DNA of 64,000 nucleotides from Chitinophaga arvensicola (lineage in GTDB: Bacteria > Bacteroidota > Bacteroidia > Chitinophagales > Chitinophagaceae), in assembly GCF_900110835.1 (NCBI RefSeq), contig NZ_FOJG01000001.1:2057022-2121021 (forward strand), read 5' to 3'. Shown here one piece after another: positions 1 to 9,576 of the stretch. The notes beneath the pieces were generated by a model, which searched no databases, was not told where the DNA came from, and saw nothing but the letters and a program-made list of their open reading frames with translations. The position numbers were made by a program, and so were the translations under genes. Position 1 is the stretch's first letter; the number at the start of each line of letters is the position of its first letter.

Positions 1-288
1 GCACTGGAGCGCTTATTCGGGGAGAATGTTCCTTTATTCAGCTCTACCAAACCTTTCACCGGACATACACTAGCAGCGGCAGGCGCCATAGAAGCCATCT
101 ATTCTATACTGGCTATTCAACACGGGTTAATATTCCCTAATCTCAATTTTTCGGAAAGAATGGAAGAATTGAACATCAGCCCGGTAACGACACTGATGGA
201 AGGATACCCCGTTAATCATGTTATTTCAAACTCATTCGGCTTTGGAGGAAACAATGCCTCCCTGGTGATCAGCAAATATGAAGGGTAA
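1..288 (+). CDS. beta-ketoacyl-ACP synthase, C-terminal part (cut by window edge)
   Basis: The first 95 codons are open in frame 1 and end at a TAA at 286-288. The translation carries the C-terminal signature of FabF-type condensing enzymes: a TGHTLAAAG stretch (the KPxxGHTxxAAG active-site histidine motif) near residue 21 and the closing NSFGFGGNNASLV motif with the glycine-rich loop. The enzyme would catalyse decarboxylative condensation of malonyl-ACP with an acyl chain. It overlaps the next gene by 11 bases, so the two are probably translationally coupled and form a KS/chain-length-factor-like pair, as in flexirubin or aryl-polyene clusters. Its N-terminus and the rest of the cluster lie left of the window. 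Confidence 0.9.
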   Translation, partial: ALERLFGENVPLFSSTKPFTGHTLAAAGAIEAIYSILAIQHGLIFPNLNFSERMEELNISPVTTLMEGYPVNHVISNSFGFGGNNASLVISKYEG

Positions 289-1324
289 GTGTTACATACA
301 AGGAATGGCGGCTATCTCTCCGCAATCAACATTTGAGGGGGATATTTTTTCTGCGCCGATGGTACATACAGATAGTAACCTGCTTTCCTGTATAGAACCG
401 GATTATAAACCGTTTATTCCCGGCAACAGCCTGCGTCGTATGACACGAGTACTTAAAATAGGACTGACCACCGCACTCAAATGCATCCAGGACAGTGGCA
501 TTACCACACCTGGCCCTATTGTTACCGGCACTGGTAAAGGGAGTTTACAGGATACGGAAAAATTCATCAAGGAAATTGCTGAATACAAGGAAACAGCCTT
601 GAATCCTACGCCTTTTATTCAATCTACTTACAACTCTGTCAATGGTTTAATTGCGCTGCAACAAAAATGTACGGCGTACAACAACACTTTTGTACATCGC
701 GGTTTCTCTTTTGAAAATGCGTTGCTGGACAGTATGATGCTGTTGCAGGAAGGCGCCTCCCATACGCTGACCGGCGCTTTTGAAGAAATCACGAAAGAGC
801 ATTTCTATATTAAAAGCCGCATCGGCTTCTGGAAAGAACAACCTACCGACAGCCGTGCTTTGTATACCCATTTCTCTCCTGGTACGATAGCCGGCGAAGG
901 CGCCACTTTCTTCACACTTACCGGAACGCCTTCATCAGACAGTTATGCCGCTATTACGGGATTTAAAATGCTGTATAAACCAACTGCGGAAAAATTGTCC
1001 GTTGCCCTGAAAGACTTTACCACAGCGCCGGATCTGATCATCAGTGGTCGCAATGGCGACAGTACTTATGAACATTACTATGAAACATTGGATCAATGTT
1101 TTCAAGGCATACCACAACTGCCTTTCAAACATCTCTGCGGAGAGTATGATACAGCAGGCGCTTTCGGTTTATGGCTGGCAGGGCAGATGCTGAAAGCACA
1201 GCAAATACCGCAACAATGGTTTCCTTTTTCAACAGAACATTTGCCGGCGAATTTTAATTCTATTCTTTTTTACAATCATTTTTATGGGGAGCAGCATGTG
1301 ATGCTGAAGCTGGAGAGAGTTTAG
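278..1324 (+). CDS. beta-ketoacyl synthase-like protein, probable chain-length-factor partner
   Basis: A 348-residue protein with the shape of a degenerate condensing enzyme. The N-terminus reads like a ketoacyl-synthase N-domain (YIQGMAAISPQ), and around residue 142 the usual nucleophile region is HRGFSFENALLDS, with no cysteine at the nucleophilic elbow. The C-terminal part keeps a GEYDTAGAFGLWLAG segment resembling the GHTxGAAG region but without its histidine. This suggests a non-catalytic partner that shapes chain length of the upstream KS, which it overlaps by 11 bases. Such pairs occur in aryl-polyene, flexirubin and dialkylresorcinol clusters of Bacteroidota. The cluster identity cannot be decided because its other genes are outside the window. 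Confidence 0.75.
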   Translation: MKGKCYIQGMAAISPQSTFEGDIFSAPMVHTDSNLLSCIEPDYKPFIPGNSLRRMTRVLKIGLTTALKCIQDSGITTPGPIVTGTGKGSLQDTEKFIKEIAEYKETALNPTPFIQSTYNSVNGLIALQQKCTAYNNTFVHRGFSFENALLDSMMLLQEGASHTLTGAFEEITKEHFYIKSRIGFWKEQPTDSRALYTHFSPGTIAGEGATFFTLTGTPSSDSYAAITGFKMLYKPTAEKLSVALKDFTTAPDLIISGRNGDSTYEHYYETLDQCFQGIPQLPFKHLCGEYDTAGAFGLWLAGQMLKAQQIPQQWFPFSTEHLPANFNSILFYNHFYGEQHVMLKLERV

Positions 1325-1406
1325 TAGTCGCATCTTCTTAATTCATTTGCAAGGAACTGCTGTAGTTGTTCCCTGCGATGATGTTAGAGAGAGGCTATCC
1401 TCATGA

Positions 1407-2423
1407 TCACAGCATTTTACCCAGTGCCTCTGCATCAGGTAAAAACTCTTTCATATTGTCTGGGATATTGTCGGTTTGATAATGAGTGTATGTTCCTACG
1501 CTCAGGGCTTTATCAATGGATTTAATGGCATAGTCCACTACCATATTATCTTTTTGCTTGCAGAGTACAATACCGATACTTGGGTTTTCGTGTGGTAATT
1601 TTACTTTATCATCCAGCACGTTTAAATAGAAATTGAGTTGTCCGGCATATTCCGGTTTGAATTTTTTTCTTTTGAGTTCAATCGCTACGAGGCATTGCAG
1701 GTGCCGGTTATAGAAAAGCAGATCTACAAAGAATTCATTATTGTTGACTTCCAGTTTATATTGATTACCAATGAATGAATATCCTTTTCCCATGCTCATA
1801 ATGAACTTCCGGATATTGTTTACTATTTCATTTTCAAGTATTCCTTCATCATCTTCATCATTGATATTGAGAAAATCGATGAGGTATTCGTCTTTAAATA
1901 CTTCCAGCGCTTTGGATTTGATATTTTCGGGTAATGTTTTATTGAAGTTATGAGGCATGTTACCCTGGTGTTTGAAGAGATTAGCTGAAAGATGATGTTC
2001 CAATTCTCTGACTGACCAGAATTGTTCTGCTGCCTGAGTTATATAAAATAGTCGTTCATTTTCAATTTGACATTTCTCCAGAATGCGATTGTGGTGCGTA
2101 AAGCTTATGCTATAGAAATGATTTTGTAATTGGCCCATCACTGATGGGCCAATTACAACTTTGCCATAAACATCATAAAATTGGCGCATTCTTTTTAAGC
2201 TACTAGCCGAGAATCCCTTCAGGCCGGGAAGTTGTTGCTGTAAATCAAATGCTATTTGTTCAACTACTTTAGCTCCCCAATTTTCAGTAACTATTTTTTC
2301 AGAAAACATCTGCCCTAACAGAAAACATAGTTTTAATTGTTCCTGATTCGCAAGTCTGGCTGCTGTGTATCGGCTGCGAACAATACTTCGCTTTAAATCC
2401 TGTACGAATTCCTTGTAAGACAT
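1407..2423 (-). CDS. DUF1016 / YhcG-family PDDEXK nuclease-domain protein
   Basis: A 338-residue protein with the two-part layout of the YhcG family. The N-terminal DUF1016 region includes WGAKVVEQIAFDLQQQLPG and GFSASSLKRMRQFY (about residues 49-85). The C-terminal PD-(D/E)xK-like fold includes FFVDLLFYNRHLQCLVAIELK (D, then ExK) followed by a Q in the AGQLNFYLN helix. The family is thought to bind or cut nucleic acid and often sits in variable or defence-rich regions, but its role is unsettled. A 35-base perfect palindrome lies inside the gene and encodes the GPSVMGQL segment between the N-terminal helices (see repeat). The gene stands alone, convergent with the ketoacyl-synthase pair. Confidence 0.85.
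   Translation of the reverse strand: MSYKEFVQDLKRSIVRSRYTAARLANQEQLKLCFLLGQMFSEKIVTENWGAKVVEQIAFDLQQQLPGLKGFSASSLKRMRQFYDVYGKVVIGPSVMGQLQNHFYSISFTHHNRILEKCQIENERLFYITQAAEQFWSVRELEHHLSANLFKHQGNMPHNFNKTLPENIKSKALEVFKDEYLIDFLNINDEDDEGILENEIVNNIRKFIMSMGKGYSFIGNQYKLEVNNNEFFVDLLFYNRHLQCLVAIELKRKKFKPEYAGQLNFYLNVLDDKVKLPHENPSIGIVLCKQKDNMVVDYAIKSIDKALSVGTYTHYQTDNIPDNMKEFLPDAEALGKML
2124..2158. repeat. 35-base perfect palindrome inside the DUF1016 gene
   Basis: Bases 2124-2140 and 2142-2158 are exact reverse complements (17-bp arms) around a single central base at 2141; the core reads ggcccatcactgatgggcc. The palindrome stays in frame and encodes roughly residues 89-100 of the nuclease-like protein. 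In other family members I recall (for example E. coli YhcG) this point is a short loop before a WGH-like motif, so the segment looks like an in-frame insertion. It could be a small palindromic mobile element or a self-recognition site. This reading is inference. Confidence 0.8.
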
Positions 2424-2784
2424 ATTTTGATATTTAATTGATAAATAAAATGCTGAATATGTTGTTTGGTTTTTTGACGTTACTAGGCCATATTTTTTGA
2501 TTATTACATGTTTATAATTTTACCGTTATTGATGGCCAGATTAAAATATTAATAAAGCCTTTATCCCCCCGCATTAACAATACACCTTACGCTCAAAAAA
2601 TAAAGGGAAGGACTCTGGTAAGCATTCATGTCGATATGGTTTTGTTACAGCAAGATTTCGGCAATTTCATCTCTCTAAAAAATGTTAACAAACAACTATA
2701 CGGGCCATAAAATTAAAGCACGCCAACAACAGCATTCTGTTCATTTTATTCATTGACAAAATGATCTGTTCATTGTTAAAATGA
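2424..2784. other. intergenic region, no gene seen
   Basis: About 360 AT-rich bases lie between the promoter side of the DUF1016 gene and the terminator of the M14 peptidase. A short direct repeat (ctgttcatt) occurs twice around 2737-2776 beside related ttcattttattcattgac sequence. I see no convincing ORF, RNA gene or mobile element end. Confidence 0.5.
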
Positions 2785-2821
2785 AAAGCGCAGACATAAG
2801 CTGTGCCTATGTCTGCGCTTT
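2785..2821 (-). terminator. rho-independent terminator of the M14 peptidase gene
   Basis: A perfect 14-bp inverted repeat (2785-2798 with 2808-2821) surrounds a 9-base loop, 16 bases beyond the stop codon of the minus-strand peptidase gene. A moderately T-rich stretch follows on the minus strand. Confidence 0.75.
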
Positions 2822-2836
2822 AGTAAAAATATGAAA

Positions 2837-4561
2837 TCAGTTTATTCTATACACCGGGTAACGCATGTATTCCGGCTCTGCATAGGGAGAGTTTTTAAAC
2901 ACAAAATTCAGTTGTGCATCTGCGCTGTTTGCAAACACGGTATCTGTCGCTTTTTTCTTTGCTAATGCTTCCTGTAACTCCGGATGTTGTTGTAAATATT
3001 CCGCGCCGGTATCTTCAAAAACATAAGGAGAATAGCCTTCTTTTTGTCCGAGGATAGCATCGAAAAAGTTCCATGCAAAAAAGGAATCTCCGGCGGTAGG
3101 TTCCAGTGTTTCCATGAGAAAACGATTGGCATTCTGATTCATCGGAATGTAATAGTCTCCTTTCCTGAAGCGGATAGAATCTTTGCTGCTGGTGACTTTT
3201 ATGTTGGTATGCAGGTAATGTTTTTCGAATGGTTTGGTATAACTCTGGAAGTCCGCGATGTGGTATACTTCTACCTGGATGATAGTATCGCGTGATAATA
3301 GCTGCATTTTAACCTGGTTATTTTTCAGCAGGTTAATAACTGTCCACCAGCCCTGGGGAATGATGTAGGCGGTTGGTTTGTCTACAAAGTTTTCGGCGTT
3401 GGCGTAATTATAGAATTTTATTTCACGTGTGTAAGGTTTACTGCGGTCGTAGTAAAGCCTGGGTAAGCCTGAAATAGCGCTGGGTTTATGTCCGGAGGCA
3501 AAGCCACGGAAGGTGATTCTGCTGTATTTCGTCATATCAAAACGCCAGGAGAGCGGGAAACTTTTTTGGGTTAGGGCGGTTTGCCGGGCCTGCTCGCGCA
3601 GTTGTTTGATTGCATCACTATGCGTGGCGGTAAACTGGATAAAGCACTCCATCAAAGCGTAGGTAGCTTTTACACGTTGAGGGTAAGGTTTCAGCATATG
3701 CGTTTCGGGTACAAATCCGAAGGTGTGAAACAGGGTGGTGTAGCCGGTAGAGTAACGGGGTACGTCTGCAAATTCCACCCAGCCGCTATCCGGTGTTTCT
3801 CCGAAATGATTTACGTAAGGAACCAGGTCGTAGCCTTTTTCTTTCATGAGGGCATACAATCCGGGTTCGAACGTATTGTGCATAAACTCGCCCATGGGAC
3901 CGCCCAGTTTATTGTGCTGGGTGGTGAGCAGGGTCATGATATGCTGATAGTCTGCGCCGTTGCTGACGTGGTTATCCACAAATACGTCGGGATCTGTGAG
4001 ATGATAGATCTGTTGAAAAGCCAGGGCATTTTTAGAGTCGGCTTTGATGAAGTCGCGGTTAAGATCCAGGTTCTGGGCATTGCCCCTTGAGCCAAAGGCG
4101 TCAGGGCCATTTTGATCTACCCGGTACCAGGGGGAGCGGTTCAGCATACCCCCGATATTGTAAACGGGGATCACGGCCAGGATAATATTTTCCGGGAGAT
4201 GGATTTTGCCCTGGGCAAGATCGCGTAACAGCATCATGCTGGCGTCGATGCCATCTGGTTCGCCGGGATGGATACCGTTATTGATAAGTATGATGCGTTT
4301 ATTCTTTTTATGCAGGCTTTTAAAGTCGAAATCCCTTTGTGGCGAGTAAGTGATGAGGTGCAGGGGAAATCCGGCGTCTGTACTGCCGATTGTCTGCATA
4401 TGAAGCGTGGAATACCGTTTGGTGAGTTGTTGGTAGTATTGGATGACTTCGGGGTAAGTCGCTGTTTCTTTGCCACTGGTTTTTTCATACCGGGTGGTAA
4501 AGTCCTGGGCCTGCGATAAAAAGGGAAGCAGGTAGGATAGGAGGAGAAGGATCTTTTTCAT
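2837..4561 (-). CDS. secreted M14-family zinc carboxypeptidase
   Basis: A 574-residue protein with a signal peptide (MKKILLLLSYLLPFLSQAQ). The M14 zinc site is visible as IHPGEPDG with H98 and E101 (HxxE), and a third ligand is likely in VDNHVSNGADYQH near residue 196. An NRDF motif follows the RGNAQNLDLN segment, as in bacterial M14 peptidases that cut amino acids from peptides or muropeptides. The C-terminal 200 residues are beyond the peptidase core. It would act in the periplasm or outside the cell. It is transcribed in the same direction as rpsT but separated from it by a terminator. Confidence 0.88.
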   Translation of the reverse strand: MKKILLLLSYLLPFLSQAQDFTTRYEKTSGKETATYPEVIQYYQQLTKRYSTLHMQTIGSTDAGFPLHLITYSPQRDFDFKSLHKKNKRIILINNGIHPGEPDGIDASMMLLRDLAQGKIHLPENIILAVIPVYNIGGMLNRSPWYRVDQNGPDAFGSRGNAQNLDLNRDFIKADSKNALAFQQIYHLTDPDVFVDNHVSNGADYQHIMTLLTTQHNKLGGPMGEFMHNTFEPGLYALMKEKGYDLVPYVNHFGETPDSGWVEFADVPRYSTGYTTLFHTFGFVPETHMLKPYPQRVKATYALMECFIQFTATHSDAIKQLREQARQTALTQKSFPLSWRFDMTKYSRITFRGFASGHKPSAISGLPRLYYDRSKPYTREIKFYNYANAENFVDKPTAYIIPQGWWTVINLLKNNQVKMQLLSRDTIIQVEVYHIADFQSYTKPFEKHYLHTNIKVTSSKDSIRFRKGDYYIPMNQNANRFLMETLEPTAGDSFFAWNFFDAILGQKEGYSPYVFEDTGAEYLQQHPELQEALAKKKATDTVFANSADAQLNFVFKNSPYAEPEYMRYPVYRIN

Positions 4562-4585
4562 GTTCTGCTTGATGAATAGAAAAAC

Positions 4586-4614
4586 AAAAAGCCCTTCCTT
4601 TGAGAGGAAGAGCT
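4586..4614 (-). terminator. terminator of rpsT
   Basis: A 10-bp stem with one mismatch (4590-4599 with 4605-4614) and a 5-base loop is followed on the minus strand by a run of five T. It begins about 22 bases after the rpsT stop. Confidence 0.8.
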
Positions 4615-4636
4615 ATAAATATTGTTACTGAAGCAA

Positions 4637-4891
4637 TTAAGCCAGAGCTTGTACTCTCTTAGCCAGCTTGCTTTTCAGATTTGCAGCTTTGTTCTTGTGA
4701 ATAACGTTACGTTTAGCCAGCTTATCGAGCATAGAAGCCACCTCAGTTAAATCTTTCTCCGCTACTGCTTTATCGGTAACTGCTTTCAGGTCACGGATGG
4801 CGTTACGGGTAGTTTTACCATAGTAACGGTTACGCTCATTACGCTTTCTGCTTTGACGTACGTCTTTTTTTGTTGCTTTATGGTTTGCCAT
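4637..4891 (-). CDS. rpsT: 30S ribosomal protein S20
   Basis: An 84-residue, lysine/arginine-rich, helical protein beginning MANHKATKKDVRQ and carrying the S20 pattern RNxxxKTTRNAIRDLK and KRNVIHKNKAANLKSKL. It binds 16S rRNA early in small-subunit assembly. The length fits the family (about 85 residues). It is monocistronic with its own promoter (4917-4948) and terminator (4586-4614). Confidence 0.97.
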   Translation of the reverse strand: MANHKATKKDVRQSRKRNERNRYYGKTTRNAIRDLKAVTDKAVAEKDLTEVASMLDKLAKRNVIHKNKAANLKSKLAKRVQALA

Positions 4892-4916
4892 TTTTCAAAT
4901 TTCAAGTTTCGGACGG

Positions 4917-4948
4917 CAAAGGTAGCATTATTACCTTTACAAAACAAA
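4917..4948 (-). promoter_or_regulatory. rpsT promoter, Bacteroidota type
   Basis: On the minus strand a -33 TTTG (4945-4948) is followed after 20 bases by a -7 TACCTTTG (4917-4924). This matches the TTTG / TAnnTTTG consensus of the Bacteroidota primary sigma factor. The predicted leader before the rpsT ATG at 4891 is only about 20 bases. Confidence 0.8.
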
Positions 4949-5132
4949 CTAAATGTAGTTTTTCCGGTGAACTGCAAATATAAGCAGCTTTTATCACAGA
5001 TAATCACTTGATTTTTTCTCATTTTTTCCAACCGGCGTATCGAAAAACGAGCGATATTTGCAATCCCATATATTAATATATTGGGACCAACAGAAAAGTA
5101 TTTGAACTGAAGATCAGCAAAACTCGTTGTAA

Positions 5133-7892
5133 ATGAAGGACTTCTCATTCGTCACCAACTCACATCCTGCTTACATTGAATCGTTATACCAGGATTTCCG
5201 CAAAGATCCCAACTCTGTAGACCCGGATTGGGTTAAATTTTTCGAAGGATTTGATTTTGCAGTATCCAATGTTAACGGTAAGGCAGCAGTAGCAGCGCCA
5301 GTAGCAGGAGGCAGCACTTCGTTGCCTGTGAGCGACGACCAGTTGGCGAAAGAACTGGGCGTATACCGTCTGATACAGGCGTATCGCAAAAAAGGCCACC
5401 TGATTGCCAAAACCAACCCCATCCGTGAAAGAAAAGACCGCAAGGCCAACCTGGATCTTGCCAGTTTCGGATTAGGGGACGCTGATCTTAAAACTGAATT
5501 CTTTGCAGGCACCACCATCGGTGTCGGTAAAGCTACCCTCGAAAAGATCGTTGCCTATCTGCAACAGATCTATGCCGGTTCCGTAGGATTGCAATATACC
5601 TACATCAACGACCGGGTAAAGGCGAAGTGGATGGAGAAGGAATATGAAGCGATGATGGCACAGCCTTTATCACTGGAACAGCGCAAGCGCATTCTGCAGA
5701 AGCTGAACCAGGGCGTTATTTTTGAAAAATTTCTCCACACAAAATATATCGGACAGAAGCGTTTCGGACTGGAAGGTGGTGAATCCACCATTCCTGCACT
5801 GGATGCTATCATCAACGTAGCTGCGGAATATGGTGTTCAGGAATCTGTGATCGGCATGGCACACCGTGGCCGTTTAAATGTACTGGCAAACATCCTGGGT
5901 AAAACCTATGAGCAGATCTTCAACGAATTTGAAGGCCTCGCCGTACCGGATATGACTATGGGCAGCGGCGACGTGAAATATCACCTCGGCTTCCGTTCCC
6001 AGGTAACCACGCCTACCGGCAAACCGGTAAACCTGCAACTGATGCCAAACCCTTCCCACCTGGAAGTGGTAGATCCGATCGTGATCGGTTTCTCGCGCAG
6101 CAAAGCAGATGTAATCTACAACAGCGATTACGATAAAATACTGCCTATCCTCATTCACGGTGACGCGGCTGTTGCCGGTCAGGGTATCGTGTATGAAGTA
6201 GAGCAGATGAGCAAACTGAAAGGATACTACGTAGGTGGTTCCATTCACTTTGTGATCAATAACCAGATCGGTTTTACGACCGATTTCGATGATGCCCGCT
6301 CGTCAGACTACTGCACCAGCGTAGCATCTATCGTACAGGCGCCGGTATTCCATGTGAACGGCGACGATGCAGAAGCAGTGGTGAAAGTATCCCAGCTGGC
6401 TGCCCGTTACCGCCAGGAGTTCAACGAAGATGTGTTTATCGACATGGTTTGCTACCGCAAACATGGCCATAACGAAGGTGATGAGCCTAAGTTTACACAG
6501 CCAAGCCTCTATGCACTGATTGAAAAACACGCCAATCCGCGTGAAGTATATACCCAGTTCCTCCTGAAAAATGGTGAATCCGATGCGCAGGCATTGGCCA
6601 AGGAAATGGAAAAAGGCTTCTGGGATGAACTGCAGGCCCGCCTGGATGAAGTAAAACAACATCCGCTGCCTTATGCCAACCAGAAACCGGAACAGTGGTG
6701 GCAAGCCCTTCGCAAGGCTACCCCACAGGATTTTGAATCTTCCCCGGTTACAGCTATCAAGGAAGAAGATTTCAAACGCCTGTTTGAAGGTCTGATGAAA
6801 TGGCCGGAAAACTTCGTTCCACTGCGTAAAGTGAGCAAGCTGCTGCAGGATAAAATAAAACTGTACCAGGAAGAAGGAAAGGTGGATTGGGCAACCGGTG
6901 AGCTGCTGGCCTATGCCAGTCTCCTGATCGAAGGAAAAGATGTAAGAATGAGCGGGGAAGACGTGAAACGCGGTACTTTCTCCCATCGTCACGCAGTATT
7001 GTTTGATGAAAATACCAATGAGACCTATAACCGTCTCAGTCATTTCCAGGACAACCAGGGTAAATTCAGAATTTATAACTCTTTATTGAGCGAATACGGT
7101 GTATTGGGCTTTGAATATGGTTACGCCATGGCCAATCCGAATAACCTGGTGTTGTGGGAAGCACAGTACGGCGACTTTGTAAACGGTGCACAAACAGTGA
7201 TTGACCAGTACATCTCCAGCGCAGAACAGAAATGGACAACGCAGAATGGCCTGGTAATGTTGCTGCCGCATGGTTATGAAGGCGGTGGACCGGATCACTC
7301 CAATGCCCGTCCGGAGCGCTTCTTACAACAGTGTGCAGAAGAAAATATGGTGATCACCAATATTACTACTGCCGCGAACTTCTTCCATGCGTTACGCCGC
7401 CAGTTGACCTGGCAGTTCCGCAAACCACTCATCAACTTCTCTCCGAAAGCGAATCTGCGCCACGTGGGTGCTTATTCTGCCATGGAAGAATTTACACAGG
7501 GTGGCTTTAAGGAAGTACTGGATGATCCGTTTATCGACGACGCCTCCGTGGTGAAGAAGGTATTACTGTGTTCCGGTAAAATGTATTTTGATCTGAGTGA
7601 TAAACAGGGTAAAGACGATCGCAAAGATGTGGCGATTGTCCGCCTGGAACAACTGTATCCGCTGCCGGTAAAACAACTCGAAGCGATTGCACAGAAGTAT
7701 AAAGGAGCTACCTTCTTCTGGGTACAGGAAGAACCACTGAATATGGGCGCTGCAGCATTCCTGCAGATGAACCTCAAACAGATCAATTATGGTGTTATCA
7801 GCCGCAATCCGAGCGCTTCCACAGCTACCGGTTATGCGAAAGTGCATGCCCGCGAGCAGCAACAGATCATTGACACGGCTTTTAACATCTAA
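5133..7892 (+). CDS. sucA: 2-oxoglutarate dehydrogenase E1 component
   Basis: A 919-residue thiamine-diphosphate enzyme that decarboxylates 2-oxoglutarate in the TCA cycle and passes the succinyl group to the E2 lipoyl arm. The N-terminus has the family's FVTNSHPAYIESLYQDFRKDP start and the PDWVKFFEGF motif. The core contains GMAHRGRLNVLANILGK, KYHLGFRS, MPNPSHLE, HGDAAVAGQGIVYE, GFTTD, and the YRKHGHNEGDEPKFTQP segment of the ThDP site. The C-terminal part has LLPHGYEGGGPDHSNARPERFLQ and FWVQEEPLNMGA. The length is typical. sucB follows 101 bases downstream in the same direction, presumably co-transcribed. Confidence 0.97.
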   Translation: MKDFSFVTNSHPAYIESLYQDFRKDPNSVDPDWVKFFEGFDFAVSNVNGKAAVAAPVAGGSTSLPVSDDQLAKELGVYRLIQAYRKKGHLIAKTNPIRERKDRKANLDLASFGLGDADLKTEFFAGTTIGVGKATLEKIVAYLQQIYAGSVGLQYTYINDRVKAKWMEKEYEAMMAQPLSLEQRKRILQKLNQGVIFEKFLHTKYIGQKRFGLEGGESTIPALDAIINVAAEYGVQESVIGMAHRGRLNVLANILGKTYEQIFNEFEGLAVPDMTMGSGDVKYHLGFRSQVTTPTGKPVNLQLMPNPSHLEVVDPIVIGFSRSKADVIYNSDYDKILPILIHGDAAVAGQGIVYEVEQMSKLKGYYVGGSIHFVINNQIGFTTDFDDARSSDYCTSVASIVQAPVFHVNGDDAEAVVKVSQLAARYRQEFNEDVFIDMVCYRKHGHNEGDEPKFTQPSLYALIEKHANPREVYTQFLLKNGESDAQALAKEMEKGFWDELQARLDEVKQHPLPYANQKPEQWWQALRKATPQDFESSPVTAIKEEDFKRLFEGLMKWPENFVPLRKVSKLLQDKIKLYQEEGKVDWATGELLAYASLLIEGKDVRMSGEDVKRGTFSHRHAVLFDENTNETYNRLSHFQDNQGKFRIYNSLLSEYGVLGFEYGYAMANPNNLVLWEAQYGDFVNGAQTVIDQYISSAEQKWTTQNGLVMLLPHGYEGGGPDHSNARPERFLQQCAEENMVITNITTAANFFHALRRQLTWQFRKPLINFSPKANLRHVGAYSAMEEFTQGGFKEVLDDPFIDDASVVKKVLLCSGKMYFDLSDKQGKDDRKDVAIVRLEQLYPLPVKQLEAIAQKYKGATFFWVQEEPLNMGAAAFLQMNLKQINYGVISRNPSASTATGYAKVHAREQQQIIDTAFNI

Positions 7893-7993
7893 AAAAATTC
7901 AAAGTATAAACAGAATAACCAGGTTTTACGTTAAGCTAAAAGCGATACGCTGAAAGCTAAAATTAATCTGGTATCACCATCAACTGATTAAAT

Positions 7994-9565
7994 ATGGTTA
8001 TCGAAATCAAAGTCCCTACGGTAGGAGAATCTATTAGCGAGGTAACAATTGCAAAGTGGTTGAAGAAAGACGGAGATTATGTTCAGCAGGACGAGGTATT
8101 GTGTGAAATGGAATCTGAGAAGGCGACTTTCGAACTGAATGCAGAAAAGGCGGGCGTTCTGAAGATTGCCCCCGCAGCTCAGGAAGGAGCTACTTTGAAG
8201 ATTGGTGATGTAGCCTGTACAATCGATACAGATGCCGCTGCACCTGCCCAGGCCAGCGCACCAGCAGCTGCTCCCGCAGCGCCTGCAGCTGCCGCAACTG
8301 AAGCAGCACCGGCAACACCGGCAGCACCAGCGGTGAACAAAGGCACAATTGAAATGAAAGTGCCTACAGTAGGAGAATCTATCAGTGAAGTAACATTGGT
8401 AAAGTGGCTGAAGAATAATGGTGATTATGTAGAGCGTGATGAAGTGGTATGTGAACTGGAATCAGAGAAAGCTACCTTCGAACTCAATGCAGAAGAAGCC
8501 GGCGCCCTGATCACAGTAGCAAAAGAAGGAGATACCTTAAAAATTGGTGATGTTGCCTGTAAAATAGATACCAGTGTAGGCAGACCAGCAGGTAAAGCCG
8601 CACCGGCAGCAGCTCCGGCCGCCCAGGCAGCCAAAGCCGCTCCACAACCACAACAGGCGCCTGTAACCAGCATTCCGAACGATGTGAAAGCATCTCCGGT
8701 TGCGGCAGCAGTGATCGCCGACAAACACGTGGACCCATCCAGCATCAAAGGTTCCGGCGCCCATGGCAAGATCATGAAAGACGATGTACTGGCCGCCCTG
8801 CAAAATCCAGGTGTGGCAATCGGTCAGGAATTGTTCTCCCGCCAGGAACGCCGCGAAAAAATGAGCAACCTGCGTAAAACAGTTTCCCGCCGCCTGGTGG
8901 AAGCCAAAAATACAACGGCTATGCTCACTACCTTCAACGAGGTAGATATGACCGAAATAATGGCGCTGCGTGCCAAGTACAAAGAAGTATTCAAAAAACA
9001 GCATGAGGTGAACCTCGGCTTTATGAGCTTCTTTACCAAAGCATGCTGCTTCGCTTTACAGGAATTCCCTTCCGTAAATGCTTATATCGACGGAGAAGAA
9101 CTGGTGTACCACGATTACTGCGATATCTCTATCGCGGTATCTGCTCCGAAAGGACTGGTAGTACCGGTGATCCGCAACGCAGAAAGCCTGGATATGGCTG
9201 GTATCGAGAAAGCAGTGGTGGAACTGGCTACCAAAGCCCGTGACAACAAATTAACAATGCCTGAAATGACTGGTGGTACTTTCACCATCACCAATGGTGG
9301 TGTATTTGGTTCACTGATGAGCACACCGATCATCAACATCCCGCAATCTGCTATCCTGGGTATGCACAAAATCCAGGATCGTCCGATGGCGATCAATGGT
9401 CAGGTAGTAATCCGTCCGATGATGTACCTGGCGCTGAGCTACGATCACCGTATCATCGATGGCCGTGAATCAGTAAGCTTCCTCGTAAGAGTGAAGGAAA
9501 TGCTGGAAAATCCGGAACAACTCCTGTTCGGTAAAGATCCACTGAAAGCATTACTGAAACTCTAG
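7994..9565 (+). CDS. sucB: 2-oxoglutarate dehydrogenase E2 (dihydrolipoyl succinyltransferase) with two lipoyl domains
   Basis: A 523-residue E2 subunit. It has two lipoyl domains in tandem, each starting [13 protein letters not shown] and ending in an [12 protein letters not shown] motif, with lipoylated lysines at K43 and K159. Ala/Pro-rich linkers separate them. Next come a peripheral E3-binding domain (about residues 231-267, [21 protein letters not shown]) and the catalytic acyltransferase domain ending in DHRIIDG (about 484-490). The E. coli enzyme has one lipoyl domain and about 405 residues, so the extra domain explains the greater length. It lies 101 bases after sucA and is followed by a strong palindromic terminator. 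E3 is not in the window. Confidence 0.95.
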   Translation: MVIEIKVPTVGESISEVTIAKWLKKDGDYVQQDEVLCEMESEKATFELNAEKAGVLKIAPAAQEGATLKIGDVACTIDTDAAAPAQASAPAAAPAAPAAAATEAAPATPAAPAVNKGTIEMKVPTVGESISEVTLVKWLKNNGDYVERDEVVCELESEKATFELNAEEAGALITVAKEGDTLKIGDVACKIDTSVGRPAGKAAPAAAPAAQAAKAAPQPQQAPVTSIPNDVKASPVAAAVIADKHVDPSSIKGSGAHGKIMKDDVLAALQNPGVAIGQELFSRQERREKMSNLRKTVSRRLVEAKNTTAMLTTFNEVDMTEIMALRAKYKEVFKKQHEVNLGFMSFFTKACCFALQEFPSVNAYIDGEELVYHDYCDISIAVSAPKGLVVPVIRNAESLDMAGIEKAVVELATKARDNKLTMPEMTGGTFTITNGGVFGSLMSTPIINIPQSAILGMHKIQDRPMAINGQVVIRPMMYLALSYDHRIIDGRESVSFLVRVKEMLENPEQLLFGKDPLKALLKL

Positions 9566-9576
9566 TTTCAGTTGAT

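Noticed and set aside
6303..7043. 246-codon antisense frame in sucA
   Set aside because: A long antisense shadow of a strongly biased gene; the sense frame is clearly 2-oxoglutarate dehydrogenase.
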